64,000 bases of DNA. Origin: Leadbetterella byssophila DSM 17132 (GTDB lineage Bacteria; Bacteroidota; Bacteroidia; Cytophagales; Spirosomataceae). The notes under the pieces were generated by a model. That model was not told the DNA's origin and ran no database searches. It saw nothing but the letters and a program-made list of their open reading frames with translations. Of this stretch, positions 32,739 through 41,937 are shown piece by piece (positions within the stretch are counted from its first letter, which is position 1; every line of letters starts with the position of its first letter). Both the position numbers and the translations under genes were made by a program. The DNA lies in contig NC_014655.1 of assembly GCF_000166395.1 (NCBI RefSeq), positions 2,418,001 through 2,482,000 on the forward strand, given 5' to 3'.

Positions 32739-33719
32739 TTAGAATTTAACTGCGATTCCTGCGGTATATCCCAGGAATGGCTTATCCGTGTTTGAAAAAA
32801 CACGTCTATCCGGGAATTTTGTGCTTAACTCGATATCTTCAAAGCAATAGTTGATTGAAGGACCACCAAATACTTCAACTCTGTTCGCTAAAGTGATAGA
32901 AGGCAATACCTTAAAAGAAGACTTTTGGAAATAATCATCATCAAACTTACTGATCATTAAGTGGGTTGCTTCCGCCTTTAATCTGAAGTTACCTTTTCTC
33001 CAAAGTACTGCACCAAGACCTGCTTCAGCTGCATAATAATCATTGAAGGTATAACCTACCCCTACAATTCCATACAATACTCTACCTCCTGATCGGAATC
33101 CTAGGATTAGGGTACCGGTTTCATCATAACTTACTCCGAGAGACTTCTCCCCATTCTTTACGATGTTGATGATTCCGATAGGATAATCACTGCTATCTGC
33201 AACATTCATGAAACCTGAGATCTGAACGCCTTTCACTTTGCCGCCCACATTCAGGAATCCGGCGATTTGAGTATTAGCTGATGAAGCAGTGTTCAGGAAG
33301 CCAGCTATCTGAACAGCATCTGAATTTTGAGTCACATTGGTAAATCCGGCTACCTGTACCTTTGAACTTTCAGATAAATTATTGAATCCAGAAATCTGCA
33401 CACCGCCCTTTTTAGCGTAAGAACTAAATCCTGCTATTTGAGCACCTTTGATTTCCTGTCCAACATGGCTATGTACTCCTGCTATATGTAAACCTCCTGC
33501 ATTCTCACGAATGATGCCTGCTACAGAGGATAAACTAAAATATTTTTCACATTTAGATACACCGGCAATCACATTGAAAGAGGCTCCGTTAGTGTAGGTA
33601 TGCGCTAAAGAGCCATTAGTGCTTAATGGAGGGAAAAAACCAAATTGGAAAGCCTTTTCTTGTGCCGAAACCGTGGTAGTAAATAATGTAAGAAGGATAA
33701 CTTTGAAATAGTTTTTCAT
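32739..33719 (-). CDS. Outer-membrane protein with GxQIAGFxN repeats
   Basis: 326 residues with a signal peptide (ending TVSAQ). Residues about 75-190 carry at least seven copies of a roughly 20-residue repeat centred on [GA]xQ[IV][AS]GFxN (GAQIAGFSS, GVQISGFNN, KVQVAGFTN, AVQIAGFLN, NTQIAGFLN, GVQISGFMN). A beta-barrel-like C-terminal half follows and ends YTAGIAVKF. The repeats recall the LA_2272-type surface repeat proteins. Function unknown. It is the last gene of the sigma/FecR/STN operon, 82 bp after the STN repeat protein, whose repeats it shares. Confidence 0.65.
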   Translation of the reverse strand: MKNYFKVILLTLFTTTVSAQEKAFQFGFFPPLSTNGSLAHTYTNGASFNVIAGVSKCEKYFSLSSVAGIIRENAGGLHIAGVHSHVGQEIKGAQIAGFSSYAKKGGVQISGFNNLSESSKVQVAGFTNVTQNSDAVQIAGFLNTASSANTQIAGFLNVGGKVKGVQISGFMNVADSSDYPIGIINIVKNGEKSLGVSYDETGTLILGFRSGGRVLYGIVGVGYTFNDYYAAEAGLGAVLWRKGNFRLKAEATHLMISKFDDDYFQKSSFKVLPSITLANRVEVFGGPSINYCFEDIELSTKFPDRRVFSNTDKPFLGYTAGIAVKF

Positions 33720-33801
33720 TTTTTTATGTGTTTAAATCGTATTCCCAATTTTGGGGGTTTGATTTAAAGACAACTCATCTCCTTCTTACCCTAAAAAAAT
33801 T

Positions 33802-35394
33802 TCAACTTTTTTTTCGGAAGTACCAGGCAAGGCCTGCTTGAGCTCCCCAAGTATGCTTATCCGGCTCCAAAGTAAATGAAGGACCAGCCATAATTTGAAG
33901 TGGAAAATGAGCGGGGTAAGTTAACATAAATTGAAACCTATGATAACTTGGATCCTCCTCTTTTACAGACATGTAATGAACATATTCCAATAATGAGGTG
34001 ACTTGCTTTCCAATGGTCAACTCTCTACCTAATCCCACTCCAGGCCAGATATGCTCAGTCTTCCATTCCTTTCCTAGTGTGAGTATAGTGTATAATTTCT
34101 TATTACCGGTTTTTAAGGAAGCATTCCAAACTAAAAACTCCGAAGTTCCCAGAGAGAAATTAGCATTTCCATTCCCTATAAGATTAAGGAGGCCAATACT
34201 ATATCCACTTGAACGCTTGGCTCGGTTTACCATCCCTATCTGTACCCCTCGCAGCTCCTTGGTTTGGTTATAAAAACCTGCAACCTGCACCCCCTCTAAG
34301 GAATTGCTTACAATATTCATAAATCCAGCCATCTGAAGTCCAGCAAAGTCAGTTGAATGATTGAAAAAACCAGCAGCTTGAAATCCTTTGAGATCATTAG
34401 CTTTATTGAATAAGCCGGATAACTGAGCACCTTTGCCTGAACTTTGATTACCTATACCTGCGGCTTGCACACCCTTGATTCCTCCGTGCACATAGTTATA
34501 CGCTCCGCTGAACTGCCCCCCTTTCATCTCCCCTTCTACGAGATTGAATAGGCCTGCAGCCTGAACATACCTCACATCTCCTCTAGTGATATTAAATGCC
34601 CCGGAAAGCTCTACACCTTCTGTGCCGGAGGTGTATCCACCCGTAGTATTCAAAGACACTTTATTGATGGACTTGGTAGCCATTCTTCCCTGTGTACCCA
34701 CACCAGGGAACAGGGACAGTTGGTAAGGCGTATTGACAAAGAAATGAGTAATGTTTCTGCTGTGAATTCTCAGCTTCTTAGACACAAACCATCTGCTTAA
34801 GAAGCTCCGTTCTATAGGATTATGCTGTATTCGTACCTCTTGTAAAAGATAATCCTTTGCCTGTAACCGAATATTTTCAGGATGGGAATTTGTAACCAAA
34901 ATACTAGTATCCTTGTAACCCAATCTGCTAAAAGTTAGAGTAAAAGGTAAAATCTTTTCCTTCACCTTTAAACGATAAAGCCCTGACTCGTCTGTCAGGG
35001 TAACTAGGAGTAAATCTTTGGAATATACTGAAACGAAATCAACCGGCCCCGTATCATCTAGTACTTGGCCGGTTACATTTATATATTTCTCATAATTTGT
35101 GGGCAATATGACCAAATGTTCCCCGCTCTCTTTAAACTGAAACCGTTCCTGGAACAATGTATGCAGCACACTTCTAAGGGTTTGCTGATTTGCACGTACA
35201 CTCACTATACTATCGAGCTTCAGCAATTTGGAATCGTATGAAAAATAGAAGCCGCCCTGTTTCTCCAATTCGGTAAGTACTGTTCTTAGGGGTTCCCGCT
35301 CTGCCTGTAAGCTGACTTTCCGATCTACATATTTCTGAGCGAATAATGTACCTGATAAAAGTATACCTAAAAAGGTGACTAGCCAATTCTTCAT
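33802..35394 (-). CDS. STN-domain protein with carboxypeptidase-like domain and GxQxAGFxN repeats
   Basis: 530 residues. The signal peptide (ending TLFAQ) is followed by an STN domain (about 25-95, TLRSVLHTLFQERFQFKESG), a CarboxypepD_reg-like domain (about 105-185, VTGQVLDDTGPVDFVSVYSK), a linker, and about nine repeats of GxQxAGxxN (VELSGAFN, VQAAGLFN, GQFSGAYN, VQAAGIGN, AQLSGLFN, FQAAGFFN, LQMAGFMN, VQVAGFYN). A small barrel-like end closes with GLAWYFRKKS. It has no TonB plug or transporter barrel, although it takes the place of SusC next to FecR; the start overlaps the fecR stop (ATGA). It may be a signal transducer at the outer membrane. Confidence 0.7.
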   Translation of the reverse strand: MKNWLVTFLGILLSGTLFAQKYVDRKVSLQAEREPLRTVLTELEKQGGFYFSYDSKLLKLDSIVSVRANQQTLRSVLHTLFQERFQFKESGEHLVILPTNYEKYINVTGQVLDDTGPVDFVSVYSKDLLLVTLTDESGLYRLKVKEKILPFTLTFSRLGYKDTSILVTNSHPENIRLQAKDYLLQEVRIQHNPIERSFLSRWFVSKKLRIHSRNITHFFVNTPYQLSLFPGVGTQGRMATKSINKVSLNTTGGYTSGTEGVELSGAFNITRGDVRYVQAAGLFNLVEGEMKGGQFSGAYNYVHGGIKGVQAAGIGNQSSGKGAQLSGLFNKANDLKGFQAAGFFNHSTDFAGLQMAGFMNIVSNSLEGVQVAGFYNQTKELRGVQIGMVNRAKRSSGYSIGLLNLIGNGNANFSLGTSEFLVWNASLKTGNKKLYTILTLGKEWKTEHIWPGVGLGRELTIGKQVTSLLEYVHYMSVKEEDPSYHRFQFMLTYPAHFPLQIMAGPSFTLEPDKHTWGAQAGLAWYFRKKS

Positions 35395-36302
35395 TTGATT
35401 ACAAAGTACTCATCCCTATCCTCCACTCTTATAGATAAGGTTTTACTGATGATTTCCAAAATGTTTTCCAAAGACTGATCTTTAAACACCGTATTAATCC
35501 GTCTTTTTGCTACAGAGGAATTTTCTATACGGATTTCTCTTCCGTAGATCTCTTTTAATTTTTCTACCAATTCCTCTATCGTGGTCTCCCTGCATACCAA
35601 GGTCCCGGTTCTAAAATATTGGTGGAACTCATTCCTAGCCTTTGTCTTCTGCAAGGTTCCGGTAGTAAAAACGGCAGTCTCCCCTTTTTCTAGGAGCACA
35701 TATTCCTCCTTCCACTGCACTCGAACTTTACCCGTTTCCACCACTACTTCTGTTTTCTGCTCATCCGTTTTTACATTAAAGGAAGTTCCTAGTACTGTTA
35801 CCACTACCTCATTAGCCTGAATAACGAAGGGTTTATTAGGGTCAGGAGCCACTTCAAAGAAGGCTTCTCCTTTAAGATTTACGGCCCTTTTCTTCCCAAA
35901 ATTATGGTTATAACTTATACTGGATAGTTTATTGAGAGTAATAACAGATCCGTCACTCAAGGTTTCTGTTTTCACTTCTGTTCCTGTCTCTAATGTATAA
36001 ATTTCCTCCTTTTGATTTAGGAACCAAAAGGTTATTCCCCCTACTAGGATAAGAGAGGCCGCCACCCAAAACCATCTTCTATAAAGCTTCATAGGAGCGG
36101 GTTTCACCCTGCTTTGGAACCTGTTCCAAGCCTCATCAACCGAAACCTGGGAACGCGGTGTAGCAGCCCAGATCTTTTTCAATTCCAGGAAGTACCTACG
36201 ATTCTCCTCAGAGTCTGAAATCCATGCTTCTGCTAACTGCATTTCTTCAGGAGTAGCTTCACCTACTAGTACCTTTGCTAATATCTCATCTCTATTCTCC
36301 AT
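35391..36302 (-). CDS. FecR-family anti-sigma factor
   Basis: 303 residues from ATG 36302; a GTG one codon earlier is not needed. Cytosolic sigma-binding part (DEILAKVLVGEATPEEMQLA), membrane helix (FWVAASLILVGGITFWFL), FecR domain (GSVITLNKLSSISYNHNF, AVNLKGEAFFEVAPDPNKPF, VVTVLGTSFNVKTDE) and C-terminal STN-like region (TTIEELVEKLKEIYGREIRI). It starts on the sigma stop (TGATG) and ends on the STN-protein start (ATGA), so sigma, FecR and STN protein are tightly coupled and should be made together. Confidence 0.93.
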   Translation of the reverse strand: MENRDEILAKVLVGEATPEEMQLAEAWISDSEENRRYFLELKKIWAATPRSQVSVDEAWNRFQSRVKPAPMKLYRRWFWVAASLILVGGITFWFLNQKEEIYTLETGTEVKTETLSDGSVITLNKLSSISYNHNFGKKRAVNLKGEAFFEVAPDPNKPFVIQANEVVVTVLGTSFNVKTDEQKTEVVVETGKVRVQWKEEYVLLEKGETAVFTTGTLQKTKARNEFHQYFRTGTLVCRETTIEELVEKLKEIYGREIRIENSSVAKRRINTVFKDQSLENILEIISKTLSIRVEDRDEYFVIK

Positions 36303-36820
36303 CACATTAAAATATAAAGCACCAGTGCCAAGAAATCCACCAGTTTGATTCTCAATAATCTCAAAGCCTTGCCCATTTCATTCTCCACGGTTTTAGGAGG
36401 CAATAGTAGCCGTTCAGCAATTTCACTGTATTTTAACTCTTCAAATCTGCTCAATTGAAAGATAGTTCTGCATCTTTCAGGTAATTCGTTCAGAGCTTTA
36501 ATGAGTTGGCTTTGTAATTCCTTCGCTTCTACATCTTCGCTAACGGTATTTGGATGTTCTGCCCTTTCCATAGCATAATCTTGATAGGTTTGTCGGACCT
36601 TGAGGTGTTTTAAATGATTTAGACAGTCATTATGCACAGCCCTGTACAGATAAGAACTGAGAGAGCCCTCCACTTCTAAGGCTCTGTTTTTTTCCCATAA
36701 TCTTACGAAAAGGTTTTGCACTACTTCCTCAGCCATTTCACCATCCTTCAGAATAGAGGTGGCATAGGCAAATAATCCTTTATAGTGGGTTTTAAATACA
36801 GTCTCGAATGCTTTTTCCAT
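36302..36820 (-). CDS. ECF RNA polymerase sigma factor
   Basis: 172 residues. Sigma region 2 lies in AEEVVQNLFVRLWEKNRALE and YLYRAVHNDCLNHLKHLKVR; region 4 in ALNELPERCRTIFQLSRFEE and YSEIAERLLLPPKTVENEMG. First gene of a four-gene operon with FecR, the STN repeat protein and the repeat outer-membrane protein. Unlike the first ECF/FecR pair in this window it does not lead to SusC/SusD. The C-terminus ends in a hydrophobic tail (DFLALVLYILM), longer than usual. Confidence 0.92.
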   Translation of the reverse strand: MEKAFETVFKTHYKGLFAYATSILKDGEMAEEVVQNLFVRLWEKNRALEVEGSLSSYLYRAVHNDCLNHLKHLKVRQTYQDYAMERAEHPNTVSEDVEAKELQSQLIKALNELPERCRTIFQLSRFEELKYSEIAERLLLPPKTVENEMGKALRLLRIKLVDFLALVLYILM

Positions 36821-36934
36821 ACTTGGCGTAAAAGTAAGGCATCTTTTGAACTCTGCCTCTATTATAATGACAACTAAAGAGCCATTTACCCTAAATATTT
36901 ACTAATTTTATTTTCGGATAAAAACATATACACC

Positions 36935-37738
36935 ATGAAAAAGATACTTTTATTTCTCGCCATGTCAGGAACGGCAGCTTATTCTCAAAACATACAATTA
37001 CAGTGGAGTACAGACTCTACCTTATTAACTCCTGAGAGTGTATTGGCTACTTCAAAGGTTTTGTATGTAAGCCAAGTGGATGGCGCCGGATGGGATGCTG
37101 ATGGCAAAGGGGGAATAGCCCTCGTAGACCATCAAGGGAAAATCCTCAACAGAGATTGGGTTACTGGACTACATGCACCGAAAGGAATGGCTATAATTGG
37201 GAATATCCTTTATGTAGCTGACCTAAAAGACCTCGTATCTATAGAGCTTTCTACTGGAAAAGTACTTAAAAGATTAAATATAGAAGAAGCCAAAGGATTG
37301 AATGATGTTAGTGCTGATCCTTCGGGGACTTTGTATATCTCAGATACTGCAGGAGGAAAGATTTGGAAAGTAAAAAATGACAAAGCAGAGGTTCTATTAG
37401 AGAACATGAAAGACGCCAATGGAGTAAAATGGCATAAAAACGTTCTCTATATCACTGCCAATAATGCTTTCTTAGCTTACAATCCCTCTACAAAAGATGT
37501 AAAAAAAATCTGTGAATTAGAAAAAGGGGGGGACGGAATAGAACCGTATAAAGATGGCTTCTTTGTTACCTCCTGGTTAGGTTATTTATACCACGTAGAT
37601 AAGAACGGAAAGCGAGTAACTTTACGAGAAACTCATCAAACGAATAAATTCAAAACTGCTGATATAGGCCTATTGAAGGACATTCTTTATATACCTACCT
37701 TCTTTGGGAATACTGTTGAAGCTTGGAAAATAAAATAA
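36935..37738 (+). CDS. Secreted SMP-30/gluconolactonase-like propeller protein
   Basis: 267 residues with a signal peptide (ending AAYSQ). The body is a six-bladed propeller of the SMP-30 type: GLHAPKGMAIIGNILYVADL, GLNDVSADPSGTLYISDTAG, GKIWKVKNDKAEVLLEN, DANGVKWHKNVLYITANN. These give the NxV/DxG metal-site loops seen in lactonase-like folds. The substrate is unknown and many such proteins only bind. A single plus-strand gene with its own terminator. Confidence 0.75.
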   Translation: MKKILLFLAMSGTAAYSQNIQLQWSTDSTLLTPESVLATSKVLYVSQVDGAGWDADGKGGIALVDHQGKILNRDWVTGLHAPKGMAIIGNILYVADLKDLVSIELSTGKVLKRLNIEEAKGLNDVSADPSGTLYISDTAGGKIWKVKNDKAEVLLENMKDANGVKWHKNVLYITANNAFLAYNPSTKDVKKICELEKGGDGIEPYKDGFFVTSWLGYLYHVDKNGKRVTLRETHQTNKFKTADIGLLKDILYIPTFFGNTVEAWKIK

Positions 37739-37764
37739 GACCGGGAATAACCCCGGTCTTTTCT
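37737..37764. terminator. Terminator between convergent genes
   Basis: AAGACCGGG (37737-37745) pairs with CCCGGTCTT (37752-37760), followed by TTCTTTT on the plus strand. It starts at the stop of the propeller gene and may also serve the convergent lipoprotein gene. Confidence 0.85.
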
Positions 37765-37765
37765 T

Positions 37766-39073
37766 TTATTGTAATCTTGCCCAGGTGCCTTCACTCACCC
37801 AGTTTCTGCCTGTCTCTACAGCTCCTTTGAATTGACCTCCGGTAAAGTAAGCATCCAGAGTTGAAGGATTAACGGCACCTTCAGTACTGGTTCCTATATA
37901 CCCGTTCATGTACGATGGCTTGCTACCAGCTCCTACAGTTACTGCATTCTTGAAAAAGACACTTTGAACCAAAGAAGACAGAGAAGATTTAAAGGGATTA
38001 GGACCAAATAGGTCACTATTCGCAAAGATTAACTTATCCTTCAATGCATTATCCACGGTAATGTCATGCTGAATATCTACTCCGTGGTTAAATCCGTAAA
38101 CCACGAAGTTATACATCTTGCCACCTGTACCCGCTCGTAATTTTAATCCAATGGTCTTGCCCTTGTCAGCATCTGTAGCAGCGTCCGGATTATCGTTTGT
38201 TTTTGCCTCAGTGGAGCCAACCAGAGTGATATTCGATAAGAGCGGAGAAGATAAAGGGCTAAGTGCATTATTATCTCCATTATTATCCGCTTCAATCCCT
38301 CTATCTGCTACGTCGTTACCCTGTATTCCTACCCAGTATTGGCCTTTACCTGACCAACCGTACGTCCAGTCAAAAAGATCATCCTGAGCACCCACCACCA
38401 CGGCGTATTTTAGGTTCACTGTTCCTCCGAAAAACTCAATACCGTCATCTGCGCCTTTATATACGGCCAAGTATTCCAAGGTTGTTCCGTTCCCCACTCC
38501 TTCAAACGTGAATCCGTTATGTTCCTTAGAAGCATCCTGCTTCTTACCTGTATATTCTACTCTAACATATTTTAAAGTACCGGAATTATCATTCGGTTCA
38601 TTTCCTCCATAAACCACTCCGGAACCCATCTCAGAAGGGGCTGTTCCTCCTTGTGGATTAATTGGAGCTTTACCGCAAAGGATGATTCCGCCCCAGTCTT
38701 GAGGTGCCGGCGTAGCAGCGTTTGATGTAAATACTATTGGCGCATTCGCTGTGCCTACTGCATGGATTTTAGAACCCGGCTCCACTAAAAGATAGGCCGT
38801 ATTCGCAAAGTCTGTCTTGCTATTCGTAATAGCCTTTACTGTCACTCCTTCCTCTATGGTTAAGGTGGCTCCATTTGTTACATGGACTCCCCCGCGAAGG
38901 GTGTAAGTGTTTCCTTTTTTAAGCAGTGTATTCTTGGAGATGTCCCCTGAAATTTCCGTGCCGTTTGGTAGTTCTCCTTCCTTTGTGATGTCCTCTCCCT
39001 TTCCGGAATCTTTATCGCATGAGAAGTTCCAGGCCGCTAATAGGGCTAAGGCTAAAAATCTTAGTTGTTTCAT
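37766..39073 (-). CDS. Beta-helix-like lipoprotein partner of a TonB receptor
   Basis: 435 residues. The lipoprotein signal (MKQLRFLALALLAAWNFSC) gives Cys 19. The mature part reads GDISKNTLLKKGNTYTLRGG, THVTNGATLTIEEGVTVKA-like strands and DWGGIILCGKAPINPQGG, with further short strands resembling a right-handed beta-helix; GADDGIEFFGGTVNLKYAV and QDDLFDWTYGWSGKGQYWVG are strongly conserved in a Bacteroidota group that pairs with TonB-dependent receptors. Function unknown; surface capture of a ligand for the receptor gene 11 bp upstream is the natural guess. Confidence 0.65.
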   Translation of the reverse strand: MKQLRFLALALLAAWNFSCDKDSGKGEDITKEGELPNGTEISGDISKNTLLKKGNTYTLRGGVHVTNGATLTIEEGVTVKAITNSKTDFANTAYLLVEPGSKIHAVGTANAPIVFTSNAATPAPQDWGGIILCGKAPINPQGGTAPSEMGSGVVYGGNEPNDNSGTLKYVRVEYTGKKQDASKEHNGFTFEGVGNGTTLEYLAVYKGADDGIEFFGGTVNLKYAVVVGAQDDLFDWTYGWSGKGQYWVGIQGNDVADRGIEADNNGDNNALSPLSSPLLSNITLVGSTEAKTNDNPDAATDADKGKTIGLKLRAGTGGKMYNFVVYGFNHGVDIQHDITVDNALKDKLIFANSDLFGPNPFKSSLSSLVQSVFFKNAVTVGAGSKPSYMNGYIGTSTEGAVNPSTLDAYFTGGQFKGAVETGRNWVSEGTWARLQ

Positions 39074-39084
39074 AAAAGTTTTGT

Positions 39085-41832
39085 TTAAAATGAATATGTT
39101 AAACTGGTATTTACAGTAATTCCTCTTTGTATGTTCATGTATTCCACAGGACCGGTCTCAAATTCTTGTTGGTACTTCACTTGTGGATTTAGCAGATTGT
39201 TCACACCTACTTTTAAGGCCCAATTTGCGGTAAACGTATGGTTATAATTCAGATTCAGAGTTGGCACAGGCATCTCATAAATGTCTCCGGTCCCTTGTGC
39301 TCCTGCTATGAATAGTCGCTTACCAAAGACATTAAAATTGACCGCCAGACTAGCCTTAAAGGGTAACTTATAAATCACATCTGTATTAACCAGGTATGGA
39401 GATGCTCCAAATAGGGGTCTTTTAAAGTGGGTTGGATAGAATGGAACACCTTTATCTGAAAGTTTTTCCTTATCAAATTTGACTTGAGAGTACAAATAGG
39501 ACACATTCAAGCCTAAGGTTATGGCATCCCAGGTCTTTCCTTGCCACACATTTCCCAAGTTCTTTTGGAACTCTAACTCTGCTCCTGCTACCAAAGCATG
39601 ATCAGAATTCACAAATGAAAACATGGGTTCTGAACCGTTCAGTCTTACTAATTCAATGGGATCTACCAGTTGCTTACCGAATAAAGAGATGCCAATGAGC
39701 TCTCCCAGATGAGGAAATACATCATACCGCAAGTCAAGATTGTAATTCGATCCATTTCTTAATTGAGGGTTACCTTGGCGTTGTGCTGTTCCGGCGGATT
39801 CGTTGTAGCGGAAAGGAGCTGCTTCAGTAAATAATGGCCGAGAAATGGTTTTACTAGCGGCTACTAGGAAATGAGACTTCTCGGTGAATTGATATTTCAG
39901 TGTTAGGCTAGGCAAAAGGTCATTGCCTTCTATACTGGCATTTCTATAGGGTGCCTCAATAATGTCCCGGTCTAATTTATAATCCGTACTCTGCAAAGAA
40001 CTTTCGAAACGGAGACCAGCCAGAAGTTGCCATTTATCAAGCCATTCCAACTTATAACTCACATATGGAGCATAAATCTCCATACTTGATCTGTACTTGT
40101 TCTGTTCATTTGGGACTTCTTTATATCTCCAGGATGTAGCAGACCCCACTCCTAGGGTCTTGGGAGATAAGATCTCGTCTAATTCATCCAGACTAAATAA
40201 TTCACGGATGTTTTTGACATCAGCGTCTATTTGTCGTGCATCAAACTTTCTGTTTTTATATCTAACATCAAAACCGAAGTTAATCTCTCCTTTACTCGTA
40301 TTCCAAAGAGCGTTCAAATGAGAGGCCATATCATGATCATTTAGGTCAGCAAAGAAGCGATTGACGTCAGTGATACCGTTGGGCGAGAATTGAAATTGAG
40401 GTCTTTCTCCTCCTCTACTTTCTACCATGATCTGAGTTCTATCAGGAATGCTACCTTTGGTAAAGGTATAACCCCAAGCTCCGGAAAGTGTCCATCTTTG
40501 ATTCAGTTTATGATTCAGGCTATACTGTACGGTGTTTAAGGTATTTTGTACCAAAGTATTTCTTCTTCCATAGACAGGTCCCAAATCCCAGTTTTCACCG
40601 TAATTGTCCTGAATGCCGTCGCGAGAATCATTGACCATCAAACCGGTCAAAGACATACTGGTTTTAGAACTTCCCTTTAAATATACACTGAGTAAAAGAG
40701 AGGTATTGGTCTTATAGAAATAGTCTTCTGTGGTGTAATCGTAAATGGCATCTTTCTGAGCATTAAACCAGGCAGATTTTCCAGGTTGATAAACGTATTC
40801 GTTTCCGTGATTTAAACTAAGAAGATAGCCCAGGACTTTGCTGTTTTTAAGATGATATCTATTACCTGAAGCAAAAGTCAAACCTGTATTGAGTGGAGCC
40901 GTATAGGCCGAAGGGCTAAAGGGGGTTTTAAATCCGGGATCCTGATTATCCTCGTAGTAGGAATCGTAAGCTTTACTATTCTTCACCAGATCAGGGATAG
41001 CTCTATTTGATCTGGAAAATCCCAAATAATCCAGACCGGCCCGTGGTTTTCCTAGAAAGGTTTTCCCCGTGGACAAGGAATTATAACCCGCAGAGAGGGA
41101 GAGTTGAGAGAAAGCTTTATCGGGATAGTCTTTCGTGACGATGTCTATTGACCCTCCAGAGAAATCCCCGTATGAGCCGGGATGGTAAGACTTTAACACT
41201 TCAATATTCTTCACTATAGCCGTGGGAAAAATGTCTAAAGGGATAAGTTTTACGTCCGGATTTGTGGAGGGAATGGGTAAACCATTCAGGGTAGCATTAT
41301 TGTATCTGTCGCCAAGCCCTCGAATAAAAAGAGACTTATCTCCCATGATACTCACCCCTGCCACCTTTTTCAGACCTTCGTTTACATTTCCTATTCCTTT
41401 AAGACTCATCTCCTCTGCTCCCATCTTTTGGAGAACCACAGAGCTGAGTTTTCTGTCCTGCAGTAGCGCATCTGTGGAAGTTTTGTCCGTTCTACCTTGT
41501 ACTATGACCTCTTTCAGCAGGGCCTGATTCTCTTCTAATTTTATTTCAATAACCTTCTTTTCTCCGGATTTGAGTTCGATTTGGGAGATCAGCAATGGCT
41601 GATACCCTACGTAAGTTAGTTGCAATTGATAAATCCCTGCGGGCAGATTAGAAAAGGTAAAATTCCCTTCCATATCTGTCAGGGAGCCCATAGCTAGAGG
41701 TTCAAGTTTGACGCTAACTCCTATGAGAGCGTCCCCGCTAGTGGCGTCTTTGACTATCCCCTGAATAACTTGCCCTTTCAGACCTAGATGAATGCAGGAG
41801 AAAAGAATGCAGCAAATAACACTTCTATACAT
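39085..41832 (-). CDS. TonB-dependent outer-membrane receptor (non-SusC type)
   Basis: 915 residues. Signal peptide, a CarboxypepD_reg-like domain (IVKDATSGDALIGVSVKLEP, about 22-105), a plug with VNEGLKKVAGVSIMGDKSLF, IRGLGDRYNNATLNGLPIPS and FSGGSIDIVTKDYPDKAFSQ, then a barrel ending TVNTSLTYSF. There is no STN domain. The plug type differs from SusC (no RGxxS-SGGNDPL...DG block). Its partner is the beta-helix-like lipoprotein downstream, not a SusD. The ligand is unknown; phosphate- or metal-related ligands are possible, but nothing here decides. Confidence 0.85.
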   Translation of the reverse strand: MYRSVICCILFSCIHLGLKGQVIQGIVKDATSGDALIGVSVKLEPLAMGSLTDMEGNFTFSNLPAGIYQLQLTYVGYQPLLISQIELKSGEKKVIEIKLEENQALLKEVIVQGRTDKTSTDALLQDRKLSSVVLQKMGAEEMSLKGIGNVNEGLKKVAGVSIMGDKSLFIRGLGDRYNNATLNGLPIPSTNPDVKLIPLDIFPTAIVKNIEVLKSYHPGSYGDFSGGSIDIVTKDYPDKAFSQLSLSAGYNSLSTGKTFLGKPRAGLDYLGFSRSNRAIPDLVKNSKAYDSYYEDNQDPGFKTPFSPSAYTAPLNTGLTFASGNRYHLKNSKVLGYLLSLNHGNEYVYQPGKSAWFNAQKDAIYDYTTEDYFYKTNTSLLLSVYLKGSSKTSMSLTGLMVNDSRDGIQDNYGENWDLGPVYGRRNTLVQNTLNTVQYSLNHKLNQRWTLSGAWGYTFTKGSIPDRTQIMVESRGGERPQFQFSPNGITDVNRFFADLNDHDMASHLNALWNTSKGEINFGFDVRYKNRKFDARQIDADVKNIRELFSLDELDEILSPKTLGVGSATSWRYKEVPNEQNKYRSSMEIYAPYVSYKLEWLDKWQLLAGLRFESSLQSTDYKLDRDIIEAPYRNASIEGNDLLPSLTLKYQFTEKSHFLVAASKTISRPLFTEAAPFRYNESAGTAQRQGNPQLRNGSNYNLDLRYDVFPHLGELIGISLFGKQLVDPIELVRLNGSEPMFSFVNSDHALVAGAELEFQKNLGNVWQGKTWDAITLGLNVSYLYSQVKFDKEKLSDKGVPFYPTHFKRPLFGASPYLVNTDVIYKLPFKASLAVNFNVFGKRLFIAGAQGTGDIYEMPVPTLNLNYNHTFTANWALKVGVNNLLNPQVKYQQEFETGPVEYMNIQRGITVNTSLTYSF

Positions 41833-41913
41833 TTTGGAACTTCATATTTGCTGCAAAGCTAGAGACCTGGTATTACCTCAATTTTGTTCTAATGTTTTGA
41901 AATTGTTAAATAA

Positions 41914-41937
41914 AAATCGGGACTTTCGTCCCGATTT
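41914..41937 (-). terminator. Terminator of the SusC/SusD/hydrolase operon
   Basis: A perfect 10-bp stem, AAATCGGGAC (41914-41923), loop TTTC, GTCCCGATTT (41928-41937), overlaps the stop codon of the hydrolase gene. Confidence 0.9.
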
